Below, piece after piece: positions 7,507-16,180 of a DNA stretch of 37,351 nt. Source of the stretch: a virus; IMG/VR virus record IMGVR_UViG_3300042879_002662, positions 1-37,351 of that record. The stretch is one strand, 5' to 3'. The notes under the pieces were generated by a model, which had not been told where the DNA came from, searched no databases, and saw only the letters and a program-made list of their open reading frames with translations. The position numbers and the translations under genes are program-made. Every line of letters starts with the position of its first letter. Within the stretch, counting starts at the first letter, position 1.

Positions 7507-8328
7507 ATGCCCGCCCCGACTGCCATTCACTACTTCGGAGACACCAGCCTGGAACTGGGCGAAGATCCACGCATCATCCGGCGGCTGGATGGGTTTGACG
7601 AGGGTCAGTTCACGTTTCACGGAGGATCGCAGATCTCTCTGGAGCCTGGAAGCGCGGTGCCCGGTTACATTAACTTTTTTGTGGTTGAGAACACCACCAC
7701 CATTTCCTCTGGCGACTACGAGCACCAAGTGCGCGCCATCGGCTTCGCTGGCACCAGCGCCAGTCGTCGCATCAGCAAGCAGGCCACCGACACCGAAGAT
7801 GGCTTCGACACCGGCACCGAAACGTGGCTGGTGAGGAAAGGCACCAATCTCGCCCTCGGCAGATCTCACCTCGATCACCCGCAGCTTTACGCAGTGTCCC
7901 GCGCCCATCGGAATGCGCCCATCGATCAGTTCGAGATCATCGAGCTGGGTTTCCTCGGGATGAAGAGCGGCACTAAACCGGACCGCTACAAAACCACCAC
8001 CTCATCCCGGGAGCTGAATTTTGACGACAAGACGTTCGAGGGCCGCACAGGCAAATGGCGGATCATGATCGGAGACCCAGTCATGGTGCGCAGCTACCTC
8101 AGTTTGCAAGAACCCAATCACAAACGCGTCGCCCGTCCAAATTCAGGGCCTCCCGCTTATTTCCCAAGTGCCATTCCTCTGGGTAACATCTTCGACCAAA
8201 AAGATGAGCCGACGTATCAGTTTCCATCGGGCCAGGTGCTGGCCTCTATCGACTCCGACCAGGTGCCGGGGAAACCCGTCTGGTTCGTCACCGAAACCTA
8301 CGTGCAGCGCGATCTCGTCACCGTATGA
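7507..8328 (+). CDS. distal tail / tail-tip protein, unknown family
   Basis: 273 residues, start 6 nt after the tape measure stop, no Shine-Dalgarno. Rich in beta-type composition (Thr, Val, Phe, Gly). It has no motif I can name. The place right after the tape measure is that of distal tail proteins, which close the tube tip and anchor the baseplate or fibres. Ends with an ATGA overlap to the next gene. Confidence 0.6.
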   Translation: MPAPTAIHYFGDTSLELGEDPRIIRRLDGFDEGQFTFHGGSQISLEPGSAVPGYINFFVVENTTTISSGDYEHQVRAIGFAGTSASRRISKQATDTEDGFDTGTETWLVRKGTNLALGRSHLDHPQLYAVSRAHRNAPIDQFEIIELGFLGMKSGTKPDRYKTTTSSRELNFDDKTFEGRTGKWRIMIGDPVMVRSYLSLQEPNHKRVARPNSGPPAYFPSAIPLGNIFDQKDEPTYQFPSGQVLASIDSDQVPGKPVWFVTETYVQRDLVTV

Positions 8329-8915
8329 GCCTCGAAGGAGACCTCCTGATGCCCCCGCGTGGCCCGCTCAAGTGGCGCTGGCTGACGGAGATGCTCACCA
8401 AGCTCAGCAAGGCCGCAGGCATCCTCTCCCCCGATGGCTCCGTCCAGATCAACCCCACCACCGGCGGCGTCACGCTCTACACGCCACCCAAGCCTTCCAC
8501 TGGGTTGGACATTCGGCCTGTGACCGATGATGTTTGGGAAGTGCCTGCTCTCACGGTGGACATTGAGTTTATCGAGTTCTTTGAGCTACCCAAGCAAACC
8601 GTCATCATCCAGAAAAACCAGTTCCTGTGTGTCAAGGTCGAGTATCACCTCAACCCCACGGCCATGGCTTTACCTGCTATTTTTCGAAACTCTGTGTTTC
8701 TCAGTGACCTCGTGGGCTCACCTGACGTCAGTTTGGTATCCATCAGCCAAACCACCCTTACTGCGGCCCAGGCAGCTGCACCCGGTGGAGGTTCATCCCA
8801 AGGCATTATCTACATTCCCTTGGCCGTGCGTGAGGGATCTTTGGCCGTGCTGTGGCGGGCTGACAATGTAGCTCTCTCTATTTTTCACGGGCAGTTTAAA
8901 TTCAGCGTGGCATGA
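8325..8915 (+). CDS. tail-tip protein, unknown
   Basis: 196 residues from the ATGA-overlapping start. An internal ATG at 8349 has a Shine-Dalgarno-like GAAGGAG (8334-8340) at 8-nt spacing and may be the true or a second start, giving 188 residues. The N-terminal region LTKLSKAAGILSPDGSVQIN loosely resembles the next gene (KLRDLARGLGILSQGLPVLT). The two could be distant paralogues that build one tail-tip assembly. No enzymatic motif. Confidence 0.6.
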   Translation: MSLEGDLLMPPRGPLKWRWLTEMLTKLSKAAGILSPDGSVQINPTTGGVTLYTPPKPSTGLDIRPVTDDVWEVPALTVDIEFIEFFELPKQTVIIQKNQFLCVKVEYHLNPTAMALPAIFRNSVFLSDLVGSPDVSLVSISQTTLTAAQAAAPGGGSSQGIIYIPLAVREGSLAVLWRADNVALSIFHGQFKFSVA

Positions 8916-9496
8916 TGAATCGAGGCGCATGGATACCCGGTAGGATCGCGGCGGCAAAGCTGCGGGACTTGGCACGCGGTCTGGGCATCCTCTCTCAGGG
9001 ACTGCCCGTGCTCACCCTTTCTAATGGCACGCGCCTCATCACCGCTGAGGCTGAGCAGTCTGACCCTTTTCCGATTCAGTTTGACCGTCAGACTCGGGCT
9101 CTGACGTTACCCTCGCTTTACCTCGACTTTTTTACCTGGCAATACATCGCGCCTCAAACCGTTTTTGGCGGTCCTTCTAGCACGCAGGACCGCTGGCTCC
9201 GTATGGTGGTTAGTGCCACTTATTCACTCGGTGACTATTGGGACTTTGACCCACCCACGGGTGAGTCCACCGTCAGCGCCAGCATTGGGCTTTGCCGTTT
9301 TGAGTGGGTAGACGCAAAATTGCCCCCGCCCCCGGACCCACCGTCAGACATCGTGCTTGTTAGCTCCGCGCCTGGCATCGTGGAGGATGTCGCGGGTGAC
9401 TACTATTTCTGGTTGGTCCGCATCACCGATGGCGTGATCGTGTATAAACCCCAATCCGCCTTATTGAGAGGCTGGCCCATGGATAACCGCGCATGA
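8912..9496 (+). CDS. tail-tip protein, unknown
   Basis: 194 residues, ATGA overlap with the previous gene. The N-terminal helix RIAAAKLRDLARGLGILSQ is followed by beta-rich sequence and a Pro-rich turn (KLPPPPDPPSD, about residues 136-146). Similar size and N-terminal pattern to the preceding gene. Its place among the tail-tip genes before the fibre suggests a baseplate or receptor-binding accessory role. Confidence 0.58.
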   Translation: MMNRGAWIPGRIAAAKLRDLARGLGILSQGLPVLTLSNGTRLITAEAEQSDPFPIQFDRQTRALTLPSLYLDFFTWQYIAPQTVFGGPSSTQDRWLRMVVSATYSLGDYWDFDPPTGESTVSASIGLCRFEWVDAKLPPPPDPPSDIVLVSSAPGIVEDVAGDYYFWLVRITDGVIVYKPQSALLRGWPMDNRA

Positions 9497-10086
9497 CCCC
9501 TGACCCCCGAGCTTTTGTGAAAAACATCACCTTTGAGACGGTGATCCATGCGTTTCGAAAAAGCACCGGAGTCACCGTGCAAGGAGGAAATGTGGCCACG
9601 CTGCCCCAAGGTCAACGCTCTGTCGATTTTAAGTTGGAATCCAACGACACCCCCTTCAAAGCAACGGGAACCAGTGGCCTCATCCGCCTGGAGCGCGGCT
9701 TTGTCAGTTACGCGGGGCGGACGTATTATTTCCCCTCGGCCATTTACAGCGGCTCCTCGCCTGGCGGTGTATTTTTAAAACTCGATAGCAGCTACACCGC
9801 CTTCGAGGATGTGACGGATGAACCTTGGAGCGTCATGCCTAACGACTACGCCCCTCTGCTCGTTTGGAGATCGATGACTGGATTGGGCGAATATTCGCTG
9901 ATCCGAAATCCAAAGGACGACGATTACACCACCGACGACTACGAAATCACACTTTCGGGCACAGCGACGCTTTACATCCCCATCGCCGGATGGTCAGGCT
10001 CTCGGGTGATCAACTTCATCAACCGCAATTTGTTCCTCATGCCGCAAAACACCGGAGCCATCGACTACACCCTCGGCTGGGGCTGA
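9493..10086 (+). CDS. tail-tip protein, unknown
   Basis: 197 residues, again with an ATGA overlap. Beta-rich, with an acidic Tyr/Asp segment near residues 140-155 (KDDDYTTDDYEI). It is the third gene of about 195 residues in a row. Ends before a TTGACAC element that starts a new group of genes. Function unknown: structural by position. Confidence 0.58.
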   Translation: MTPDPRAFVKNITFETVIHAFRKSTGVTVQGGNVATLPQGQRSVDFKLESNDTPFKATGTSGLIRLERGFVSYAGRTYYFPSAIYSGSSPGGVFLKLDSSYTAFEDVTDEPWSVMPNDYAPLLVWRSMTGLGEYSLIRNPKDDDYTTDDYEITLSGTATLYIPIAGWSGSRVINFINRNLFLMPQNTGAIDYTLGWG

Positions 10087-10089
10087 GGT

Positions 10090-10096
10090 TTGACAC
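10090..10096 (+). promoter_or_regulatory. TTGACAC element, 12 nt before ATG 10109
   Basis: TTGACAC ends exactly 12 nt upstream of ATG. The following bases (GCGACCGCCAGCATGGCAG) resemble those after the copy at 3960 (GCTGCCAGCAGCATGGCAG), so the similarity extends through the start codon. No Shine-Dalgarno. Confidence 0.5.
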
Positions 10097-10108
10097 GCGA
10101 CCGCCAGC

Positions 10109-10744
10109 ATGGCAGTCAGCACGCTCAACTCGGATCTCCACGTCGTCGGCAATCTCACCCTCAGCGGGGATCTCCCCATCTACCCGCGCTCCCGGCTGGA
10201 GCAGGAGGGCAGCATGATCCAGCAGCTGCCCATCACCGAGTGGAGCGTCTGGGACGCTTTCGCCACCCGCCTCGCCGTCACGGCCCTCAGTGCCGACGAC
10301 CTCTCCCTGGTGGGCGGCACTTTCGGCAGCGATGCGCCTTTCATCTCCACGCTCGATGTGAAAGGAGTGGGCTGCACCAAGAAAGCCCGCATCCTCTTCC
10401 AGCTGCCGTGCGAATACGTCACGGGCGCATCCATCTTCATCCGCGCCTTCGCAGGCATGAAGACCACGGTGAGCGACGGAGCCTGCACCATCGACTTTTC
10501 CGCCTACAAAACGGGCATCACCACGAGTGGCACCCTGGTGGATGCGGGGGATCTCGTAACCACCGCCGCGCAGAGCATCAAGTTCCTCAGCTGGGCCAAC
10601 TACGATTTCGCGATCAACCCCGCCGGACTCGTCGCCGGAGATTGGCTCGACATCCAACTCACCATTGCCGTGACGGACGCCGCCACACCGACTGCCACCA
10701 TCGCAGGCTGCCGTCCCTCCATCGCTCTCACCATCAAAGGTTAG
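10109..10744 (+). CDS. baseplate/fibre-associated protein, unknown
   Basis: 211 residues with an N-terminus typical of tail-fibre-type beta structure (STLNSDLHVVGNLTLSGDLP). The rest is Thr/Ala-rich beta sequence. First gene of the group that leads to the large fibre, and preceded by the TTGACAC element. Likely a fibre-attachment or accessory tip protein, inferred from place and composition. Confidence 0.6.
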   Translation: MAVSTLNSDLHVVGNLTLSGDLPIYPRSRLEQEGSMIQQLPITEWSVWDAFATRLAVTALSADDLSLVGGTFGSDAPFISTLDVKGVGCTKKARILFQLPCEYVTGASIFIRAFAGMKTTVSDGACTIDFSAYKTGITTSGTLVDAGDLVTTAAQSIKFLSWANYDFAINPAGLVAGDWLDIQLTIAVTDAATPTATIAGCRPSIALTIKG

Positions 10745-10756
10745 TCACCACCCACC

Positions 10757-11314
10757 ATGACACCCGCCAAGCGAACGATCTACATCGACACCGCCTCTGG
10801 CGCGGTCTCCTCCAGCATCGGCGGGCAAGCCGTGGTCGATCCCCAGTTCATCCTCCGCACCGGGGCCAATCTGGAGATCGCCTTCGTGACCAACGGGGCC
10901 GTGGTCGAGCTGCAAGCCAGCAGCACCGGACGTTTCGTAATCAAGGAGCTCGGCGATGGCGACGGTGCCGCGCTCTTCCTCGACACCGCCTGGGACAAGA
11001 CCGGCACCGGCACCAGCACCCGCTACACCTTCACCGGCGAGATGGATGGCACCGCCCTCCGCGCCTCCCTCGCCAACGGCCTCAGCAAGCAATACGGAGC
11101 CTCCGTGCTCTTCAAAGAACCCGCTGACACCTACGACTCCGCCAGCCTGCCCTTCCTCGTCACCGTCAACCAAAACTACCACCGCAGCGACGACGCCGCC
11201 CCCCTGGTCTCTGCCGATGTCACGCTGGTCCTGAACACCGACGCCACCGCCTTCGAAGCCTTCGTCAGCGGCGTCTCCAAAGGATTCATTCACCTCTCCA
11301 CCGTCGCCCCATGA
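10757..11314 (+). CDS. baseplate upper/fibre adaptor-like protein
   Basis: 185 residues, all-beta composition (RTIYIDTASGAV, LEIAFVTNGAVVELQASSTG, YTFTGEMDGTALRASL). The pattern of a short N-terminal strand followed by a beta-sandwich about 90 residues long, next to the fibre gene, resembles small baseplate or receptor-binding adaptor proteins. Stop overlaps the fibre start (ATGA). No direct family assignment. Confidence 0.58.
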   Translation: MTPAKRTIYIDTASGAVSSSIGGQAVVDPQFILRTGANLEIAFVTNGAVVELQASSTGRFVIKELGDGDGAALFLDTAWDKTGTGTSTRYTFTGEMDGTALRASLANGLSKQYGASVLFKEPADTYDSASLPFLVTVNQNYHRSDDAAPLVSADVTLVLNTDATAFEAFVSGVSKGFIHLSTVAP

Positions 11315-14300
11315 TGAAACTGATCCTCGCCCTTTTCGCCCTCCCCATCGTCGCATTCGCCCAGGGCAGCACCAACGACTACCTGTTCTACCAAAAACCC
11401 GCGACCGGCCCCCTGGTGCCTCGCGCCGTGACCCCCACCGCAGGCCGCTTGCTCGGCTGGCCAACCTCCATCAATTCACCCACTGCCATCACCCTCGGCA
11501 CCGGATTGTCACTCAGTGGCAGCACCCTCAACGCCACCGCCAGCAGCGCATGGGCTGACATCACGGGCATCCCTGCGGCGGTCACCAACTTGAGTGGCAC
11601 CAACACGGGCGACCAAACCATCACACTGACGGGCGATGTGACAGGCAGCGGCACTAGCACATTTGCGGCTACGATTGCCAATGACGCAGTGACTTTTGCA
11701 AAGATGCAGGAGATCAGCGGCACGCATCTTGTGGGCAGGCACGCGAGTGGATCTGGCAACATTCAAGAAGTCAGCGTCGGTGATGGTGTGGAGTTTCAGG
11801 GTTCCGGCATCCGCCGCAGCGCATTGACGGGTGACGTCACCGCTTCGGCTGGAAGCAATACGTTAACGCTGGCAACGGTGAACAGCAATGTCGGCAGTTT
11901 TGGCAGTGCCACCGCTGCCCCTGCCGTCACCGTCAATGCTAAAGGACTTGTCACCGCCGTCACCACCAACACCATCACGCCCGCCGTCGGTAGCATCACG
12001 GGACTCGGCACGGGCATTGCCACCGCCTTGGCCATTAACAGCGGCACCGCAGGCGCACCCGTGTTGCTCAATGGAGCCCTCGGCACTCCTTCCAGCGGCG
12101 TGGTCACCAATCTGACCGGAACCGCTTCCATCAACATCAACGGAACCGTGGGTGCCACTACCCCGAACACAGGTGCTTTTAGCAGTGTGGTCATCAATGG
12201 CGCGTCTCTAACGGCGGAAATTCCAAATTTTGCAACCACGTCCTCGACGATCAATTATTTAGGAGTGAAGACCACTGGCACCGGGGCCAACATCGCGGCG
12301 GGGATCTTCATGGAGAACTCGACGGCACATGGGATTTTGTACAAAGCCGGAACGGGTTACGGAACCTACAAAAACATCACTTCTAATGACCTGGGCTTTT
12401 ACAACAACAACATCGGCGGCAACATTTCGATCCTCAATGATCACACCTCCGGCAACATCAACCTCGCCGCAGGCGGATCGTCCACGGCTCATCTCACCAT
12501 TGCATCCACGGGCGTAGTCAATGTGGCCAACCTCACCACCAACGGCGTCGTTACGGCGACCAGTGGAAACGGAACCCTCACTACGGTAGCACCAGGCACT
12601 TCCGGCAACGTCCTCACCAGCAACGGCACCAGTTGGACCAGCGCCGCTCCGGCAGGCGGTAGCGGCAGCGGCGATGTCGTCGGACCTGCATCCGCCACCG
12701 ACAACGCCATCACCCGTTTTGATGCCACCACGGGCAAGCTCATCCAGAACAGCGGCATCACCATCGCCGACGGAGCCAGCGGCACTTTGAGCGGCAGCAA
12801 CAGCGGAGACATCACCATCACCGACACCGACACCATTGACCACACTTTGACGGGGCAGGCACTCAGCAGTGCAGCACGGTTGCAGATGTCCCTCACCAGT
12901 GACGCCAGCGGCATGAAGTTGGTGGGCGACTCCGCATCACCCGGCAACAGCAAAGTTTACGGCACCGATGGCAGCGGCACCAAAGGCTGGTATGCGGCAG
13001 GCAGCGGATCCGGCGACATGACCAAAGCGGTCTACGATTCGCAAAATCTTAGCCTCATCAGCGGACTGCAAGGCACCGGACCCGTGGGAGTCGGAGGAGG
13101 CACGGGCGGCTCGCTTGATATGTCTGGCGGCAATTCTGGACTGACACCCAACTCTCCCGGCGCTGGATCGGGCGGTTCTGGTGGCAGAGTTTGGACGTAT
13201 GGCGGCAATGGCTACACCAGCGACCCCTCCGGCACGGATTACAGTGGTGGAGTTGGAGGAGAAATTAACACCAGCGGTGCCGATGCGACAAACAGTGCTT
13301 CAGGCGGTGCCGGCGGATTTATTAACACGAGCGCAGTCGGGGCGCAGCCGGGTGGATATATCGACACAAGTAGCAACACCGTTGGCGGCGGCAGCATCGA
13401 CACCAGCAATGGCGGTGGCAGCATCAACACCAAAGGCGTGGGATCAATCGAGCTTGGAGTCATTGCGACCCGCACCACGTTGGTTGGCAGTGCCACCGCA
13501 GCGCGGACGATTACACTCCCCAACGTCACGGGAACGGTAGTGACCACCGGAGACACAGGCAGCGTGACCAACACCATGCTCGCCGGGTCCATCGACCTGA
13601 CCACGAAGGTCACCGGAGCCCTACCCATCGCCAATGGCGGCACTGGGCAAACGAGTCAAACCAACGCCTTCGACGCCCTCTCTCCCACCACGACCAAGGG
13701 CGACATCATCGCCAGCAACGGAACCGACAACGTGCGCGTCCCTGTCGGCGGCACCAATGGCCATGTGCTCACGGTGGATTCGGCTCAAGCGACGGGCATC
13801 AAGTGGGCAGCAGCGGCCGGTGGCGGGGCAGATGTCAGACTCTACACGGCGGATGACACATGGACCAACCCCAGCCCTAGCACCCCCAAGCGTGTCTTTG
13901 TGCGAATGGTGGGTGGCGGTGGGGGTGGTGGCAGCGGACGCAAGGGTGCGGCGGCGTCCGTGACGTGGGGAGGCGGTGGCGGTGGCGCAGCGGCAATCGT
14001 CGAATTCTGGGCGCTAACCACTGACCTTAGCAGCACGGAGTCGGTGGTGGTTGGAGCGGGGGGGACCGGGGGTGCCTCGCAAGCGACTAACTCCACCAAC
14101 GGCAACCCCGGAGTCATTGGTGGCGACTCCACCTTTGGAGGCATGACAGCCAAGGGCGGCAATTTCGGTGGTGCCGGAACTAACGCAGCAGGAGCGGGAG
14201 GCGCGGCGATCTCAAACGCCTCCAGCATCGGGCTTACAGTGCTGGCCACAAACGCTGGGGGGTCATCATCGTCAACAATCGGCGGCAGTGCTACGGCGGT

Positions 14301-14652
14301 TAACCCTAACATTCCGACTGGCGGCGGTGGCGCGGGTGGTCTCGACGCCGCAAACAACCAACGAGGCGGAGGATCAGGGGGGGCGATGGGTGTATCGGCA
14401 GCCGGGGGGCAAATCGCTGGTGGCACTAACGGCACTGCCGCGACTAACGGCGGCAACGGCAACGCCGGACGAGGCAGCGGCACCGGAGGTGGTGGCGGGG
14501 GGTCTGCCAATGCCGCAAACGCTGGAAACGGCGGCAACGGTGGCGGCTTTGGATCGGGTGGCGGTGGCGGTGGCGCAGCGCGGGATGACAGCGGCGACTC
14601 AGGCGCAGGCGGCAACGGAGCACCGGGTTACATCCTCATCATCACTTACTAA
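11311..14652 (+). CDS. large tail fibre / adhesin with Gly-rich C-terminus and N-terminal signal peptide
   Basis: 1113 residues. N-terminus MMKLILALFALPIVAFAQG is a clean Sec signal (cleavage expected after AFA, residue 17), very unusual for a phage fibre. The body has many fibre-type repeats (LTGDVTGSGTSTFAATIAND, GALPIANGGTGQTS near residue 770) and a block of short Gly/Ser/Thr turns around residues 590-715 that looks like a beta-helix. From about residue 865 a Gly-rich domain (VRMVGGGGGGGSG and many GGxG runs) resembles the polyglycine adhesin tips known from T-even gp38-type proteins. Probably the receptor-binding fibre. The signal peptide is discussed as a finding. Confidence 0.8.
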   Translation: MMKLILALFALPIVAFAQGSTNDYLFYQKPATGPLVPRAVTPTAGRLLGWPTSINSPTAITLGTGLSLSGSTLNATASSAWADITGIPAAVTNLSGTNTGDQTITLTGDVTGSGTSTFAATIANDAVTFAKMQEISGTHLVGRHASGSGNIQEVSVGDGVEFQGSGIRRSALTGDVTASAGSNTLTLATVNSNVGSFGSATAAPAVTVNAKGLVTAVTTNTITPAVGSITGLGTGIATALAINSGTAGAPVLLNGALGTPSSGVVTNLTGTASININGTVGATTPNTGAFSSVVINGASLTAEIPNFATTSSTINYLGVKTTGTGANIAAGIFMENSTAHGILYKAGTGYGTYKNITSNDLGFYNNNIGGNISILNDHTSGNINLAAGGSSTAHLTIASTGVVNVANLTTNGVVTATSGNGTLTTVAPGTSGNVLTSNGTSWTSAAPAGGSGSGDVVGPASATDNAITRFDATTGKLIQNSGITIADGASGTLSGSNSGDITITDTDTIDHTLTGQALSSAARLQMSLTSDASGMKLVGDSASPGNSKVYGTDGSGTKGWYAAGSGSGDMTKAVYDSQNLSLISGLQGTGPVGVGGGTGGSLDMSGGNSGLTPNSPGAGSGGSGGRVWTYGGNGYTSDPSGTDYSGGVGGEINTSGADATNSASGGAGGFINTSAVGAQPGGYIDTSSNTVGGGSIDTSNGGGSINTKGVGSIELGVIATRTTLVGSATAARTITLPNVTGTVVTTGDTGSVTNTMLAGSIDLTTKVTGALPIANGGTGQTSQTNAFDALSPTTTKGDIIASNGTDNVRVPVGGTNGHVLTVDSAQATGIKWAAAAGGGADVRLYTADDTWTNPSPSTPKRVFVRMVGGGGGGGSGRKGAAASVTWGGGGGGAAAIVEFWALTTDLSSTESVVVGAGGTGGASQATNSTNGNPGVIGGDSTFGGMTAKGGNFGGAGTNAAGAGGAAISNASSIGLTVLATNAGGSSSSTIGGSATAVNPNIPTGGGGAGGLDAANNQRGGGSGGAMGVSAAGGQIAGGTNGTAATNGGNGNAGRGSGTGGGGGGSANAANAGNGGNGGGFGSGGGGGGAARDDSGDSGAGGNGAPGYILIITY

Positions 14653-14653
14653 C

Positions 14654-15037
14654 ATGATCCGCATTGCACACATCAAGGATGGCAAGATCACCAACGTGTC
14701 TCTGGCGCGTGATGATGCCGAGTTAGCCGCCGGAACCATGCTGGAATCTGAGGCTCTCGCCGCAGGTTACGAGCGCGAAGTTTTACCCGTTGCGCCGGAC
14801 CCGCTCCCCGATGCCGAGAAATACCAAGTCCTCGATTGGCTCGATGATCACGGCATCACATCCGCCGATGTGGACGCCGCATTGCAAAGCATCGCGGACG
14901 AAACGCAACGCCGCAAGGCTCTGCTTCGCTGGCACTCGGTCAACCGCATCCCAGCAGACAACGCCTTTGTCCTCCACGTCGCGGCTCAACTCAACATCGA
15001 TCACGTCACGGCATGGTCGCAGATCCTAGCGAAATGA
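14654..15037 (+). CDS. small protein after the fibre (fibre chaperone/assembly candidate)
   Basis: 127 residues; the start is 1 nt after the fibre stop. N-terminus MIRIAHIKDGKITNVSLARD is the beta-hairpin pattern often seen in small proteins encoded next to Gly-rich fibres. The C-terminal half is helical (residues 60-127). A role as a fibre chaperone or tip protein is inferred from position. Overlaps the lipoprotein gene by ATGA. Confidence 0.6.
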   Translation: MIRIAHIKDGKITNVSLARDDAELAAGTMLESEALAAGYEREVLPVAPDPLPDAEKYQVLDWLDDHGITSADVDAALQSIADETQRRKALLRWHSVNRIPADNAFVLHVAAQLNIDHVTAWSQILAK

Positions 15038-15399
15038 AAACACTCCTCCTCCTCACCCTGCTCACGTTAGCCTCATGCACCTCACAACCACTCGTCACCG
15101 AGTCCGACACGGGTCGCGTCTATCCGGCCTCGCATCTCGATAGTTTGCGCGGCATGGCAAGCGGCAAGCGCGATGCGGAGCAAATGCAATTTGCTGATGC
15201 CATCATCGCAAAAGCTGGCGTGCCTGAAATCGACGCTTCCGGCACCGTTTACCCTGGCACCGTCAAGGTGCTCCGGTGGGAGGGCAAACATACCGCCCTC
15301 CGCCTGGTGCGTTGTGCGGACGGCTCGGAATTTTGGCAAGGGCCGAATCCGCCAAGTGGATTTTACGGCTCAAAACTGCAAACCCAATACCTCCATTGA
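15034..15399 (+). CDS. phage lipoprotein, first of two
   Basis: 121 residues. MKTLLLLTLLTLASC is a lipoprotein signal with lipobox L12-A13-S14-C15, so the mature protein should be lipid-anchored in the envelope. The rest is soluble and has no motif I recognise. Starts in an ATGA overlap and ends in a TTGA overlap with a second lipoprotein gene. In the lysis block it could act with the spanin-like protein, but its length is greater than usual outer-membrane spanins, so an entry-exclusion role is also possible. Confidence 0.7.
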   Translation: MKTLLLLTLLTLASCTSQPLVTESDTGRVYPASHLDSLRGMASGKRDAEQMQFADAIIAKAGVPEIDASGTVYPGTVKVLRWEGKHTALRLVRCADGSEFWQGPNPPSGFYGSKLQTQYLH

Positions 15400-15557
15400 A
15401 ACGCAAAAACCAGCGACTCCTGCTCGCCGTCGTGGCTACGTTCGCCTTCATGCTCTCCTCATGCAGCCTGATCATCGGTCTGCGCCAAACCTCGCCTAAC
15501 GGTTGGACACCCACAGCAGTCGAGCGGTGGTGGATGGAGCAACAACCCAAACGCTAA
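15396..15557 (+). CDS. small lipoprotein, o-spanin candidate
   Basis: 53 residues from a TTG start that overlaps the previous stop (TTGA), the usual coupling seen along this operon. Basic N-terminus, then a hydrophobic stretch and lipobox L20-S21-S22-C23. The mature part is only about 31 residues, as in Rz1-type outer-membrane spanins. It ends in a Trp/basic tail (VERWWMEQQPKR). Lies upstream of a membrane-anchored coiled-coil protein (15953) that could be its inner-membrane partner. Confidence 0.6.
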   Translation: MKRKNQRLLLAVVATFAFMLSSCSLIIGLRQTSPNGWTPTAVERWWMEQQPKR

Positions 15558-15561
15558 CACC

Positions 15562-15864
15562 ATGGGGAAACCACTCGATTCAATCCTCGCAACTCCGCCC
15601 CTGACCAAACTGCCAGGGGTGCCTCGCGTTTCCCCAGGGGCGCAGGAAGCCATCGCCAGCGTGGCCGCCCTCGCTGCGCAGCAGGCCGCCGATCTGCCCG
15701 AGTCCGCCTCGCCCTTTGAGGCCCTTTCAGCAGCGATCGAACCGTTCAGTTTTTCATTCAGTGTCGATCCCACTGCCGGGCTCCTCGCCGTCACCTCGCC
15801 TCACGCCCTACACACCGAGGTGCTCAAGATCGGTGGTCAAATCAAAACCACCTTCCACTTTTAA
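15562..15864 (+). CDS. unknown protein in lysis block
   Basis: 100 residues, Ala/Pro-rich and without signal peptide or membrane segment. The residues SFSFSVDPTAGLLAVTS in the middle suggest beta structure. Codon third positions are C-rich as in the other late genes, which supports coding. The stop TAA shares its last base with the start of the 30-residue gene at 15864. Function unknown. Confidence 0.55.
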   Translation: MGKPLDSILATPPLTKLPGVPRVSPGAQEAIASVAALAAQQAADLPESASPFEALSAAIEPFSFSFSVDPTAGLLAVTSPHALHTEVLKIGGQIKTTFHF

Positions 15865-15956
15865 TGCACCCCTTGCAGCACTTCGCACTGGTCCTCGCCC
15901 TCGGGCTGCTCATCGCGCTGTCGCTGCGGATCATTTCCCAACTCCCCAAACCATGA
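15864..15956 (+). CDS. 30-residue single-span membrane peptide
   Basis: Small gene read directly from the sequence: ATG 15864 overlaps the preceding stop by one base, and its TGA overlaps the next ATG (ATGA at 15953). The product is essentially one hydrophobic helix (FALVLALGLLIALSLRII) with short flanks. Tight coupling on both sides and C/G-rich third positions argue that it is real. It could be a holin partner or antiholin-like peptide. Confidence 0.55.
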   Translation: MHPLQHFALVLALGLLIALSLRIISQLPKP

Positions 15957-16180
15957 CCCTCGAATCTGCTCTCCTCGCTGCCCTTTCTGCCGTCACCGGT
16001 GCCCTCATTTTCATCGCCCGCTTGTTGTGGAGTGAGGTGATGGACTGCAAGACCGATCGCCTTCAACTGCGCGAGGAAATCGAAACGGTAAAAGAAGAAG
16101 TGGGTGAGCTGCGCGGCACCCAAAAAGCCTACCGCGCCTGTCCTGCGCCCGCCTGTCCGTTCAAACCCTTTCAGCCATGA
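15953..16180 (+). CDS. membrane-anchored coiled-coil protein, i-spanin or holin-accessory candidate
   Basis: 75 residues: an N-terminal membrane helix (about residues 5-25, LLAALSAVTGALIFIARLLW), then a charged coiled coil (residues 32-58, QLREEIETVKEEVGELRG) and a Cys/Pro tail. This N-in anchor plus periplasmic coiled coil is the shape of Rz-type inner-membrane spanins, though it is shorter than Rz. Overlaps both neighbours by ATGA. Confidence 0.6.
   Translation: MTLESALLAALSAVTGALIFIARLLWSEVMDCKTDRLQLREEIETVKEEVGELRGTQKAYRACPAPACPFKPFQP

Noticed and set aside
13842-14615. Minus-strand Pro-rich open frame (257 codons)
   Set aside because: It is the complement of the Gly codons of the fibre tip; a sequence of almost only Pro, Ala and Val is an artefact.
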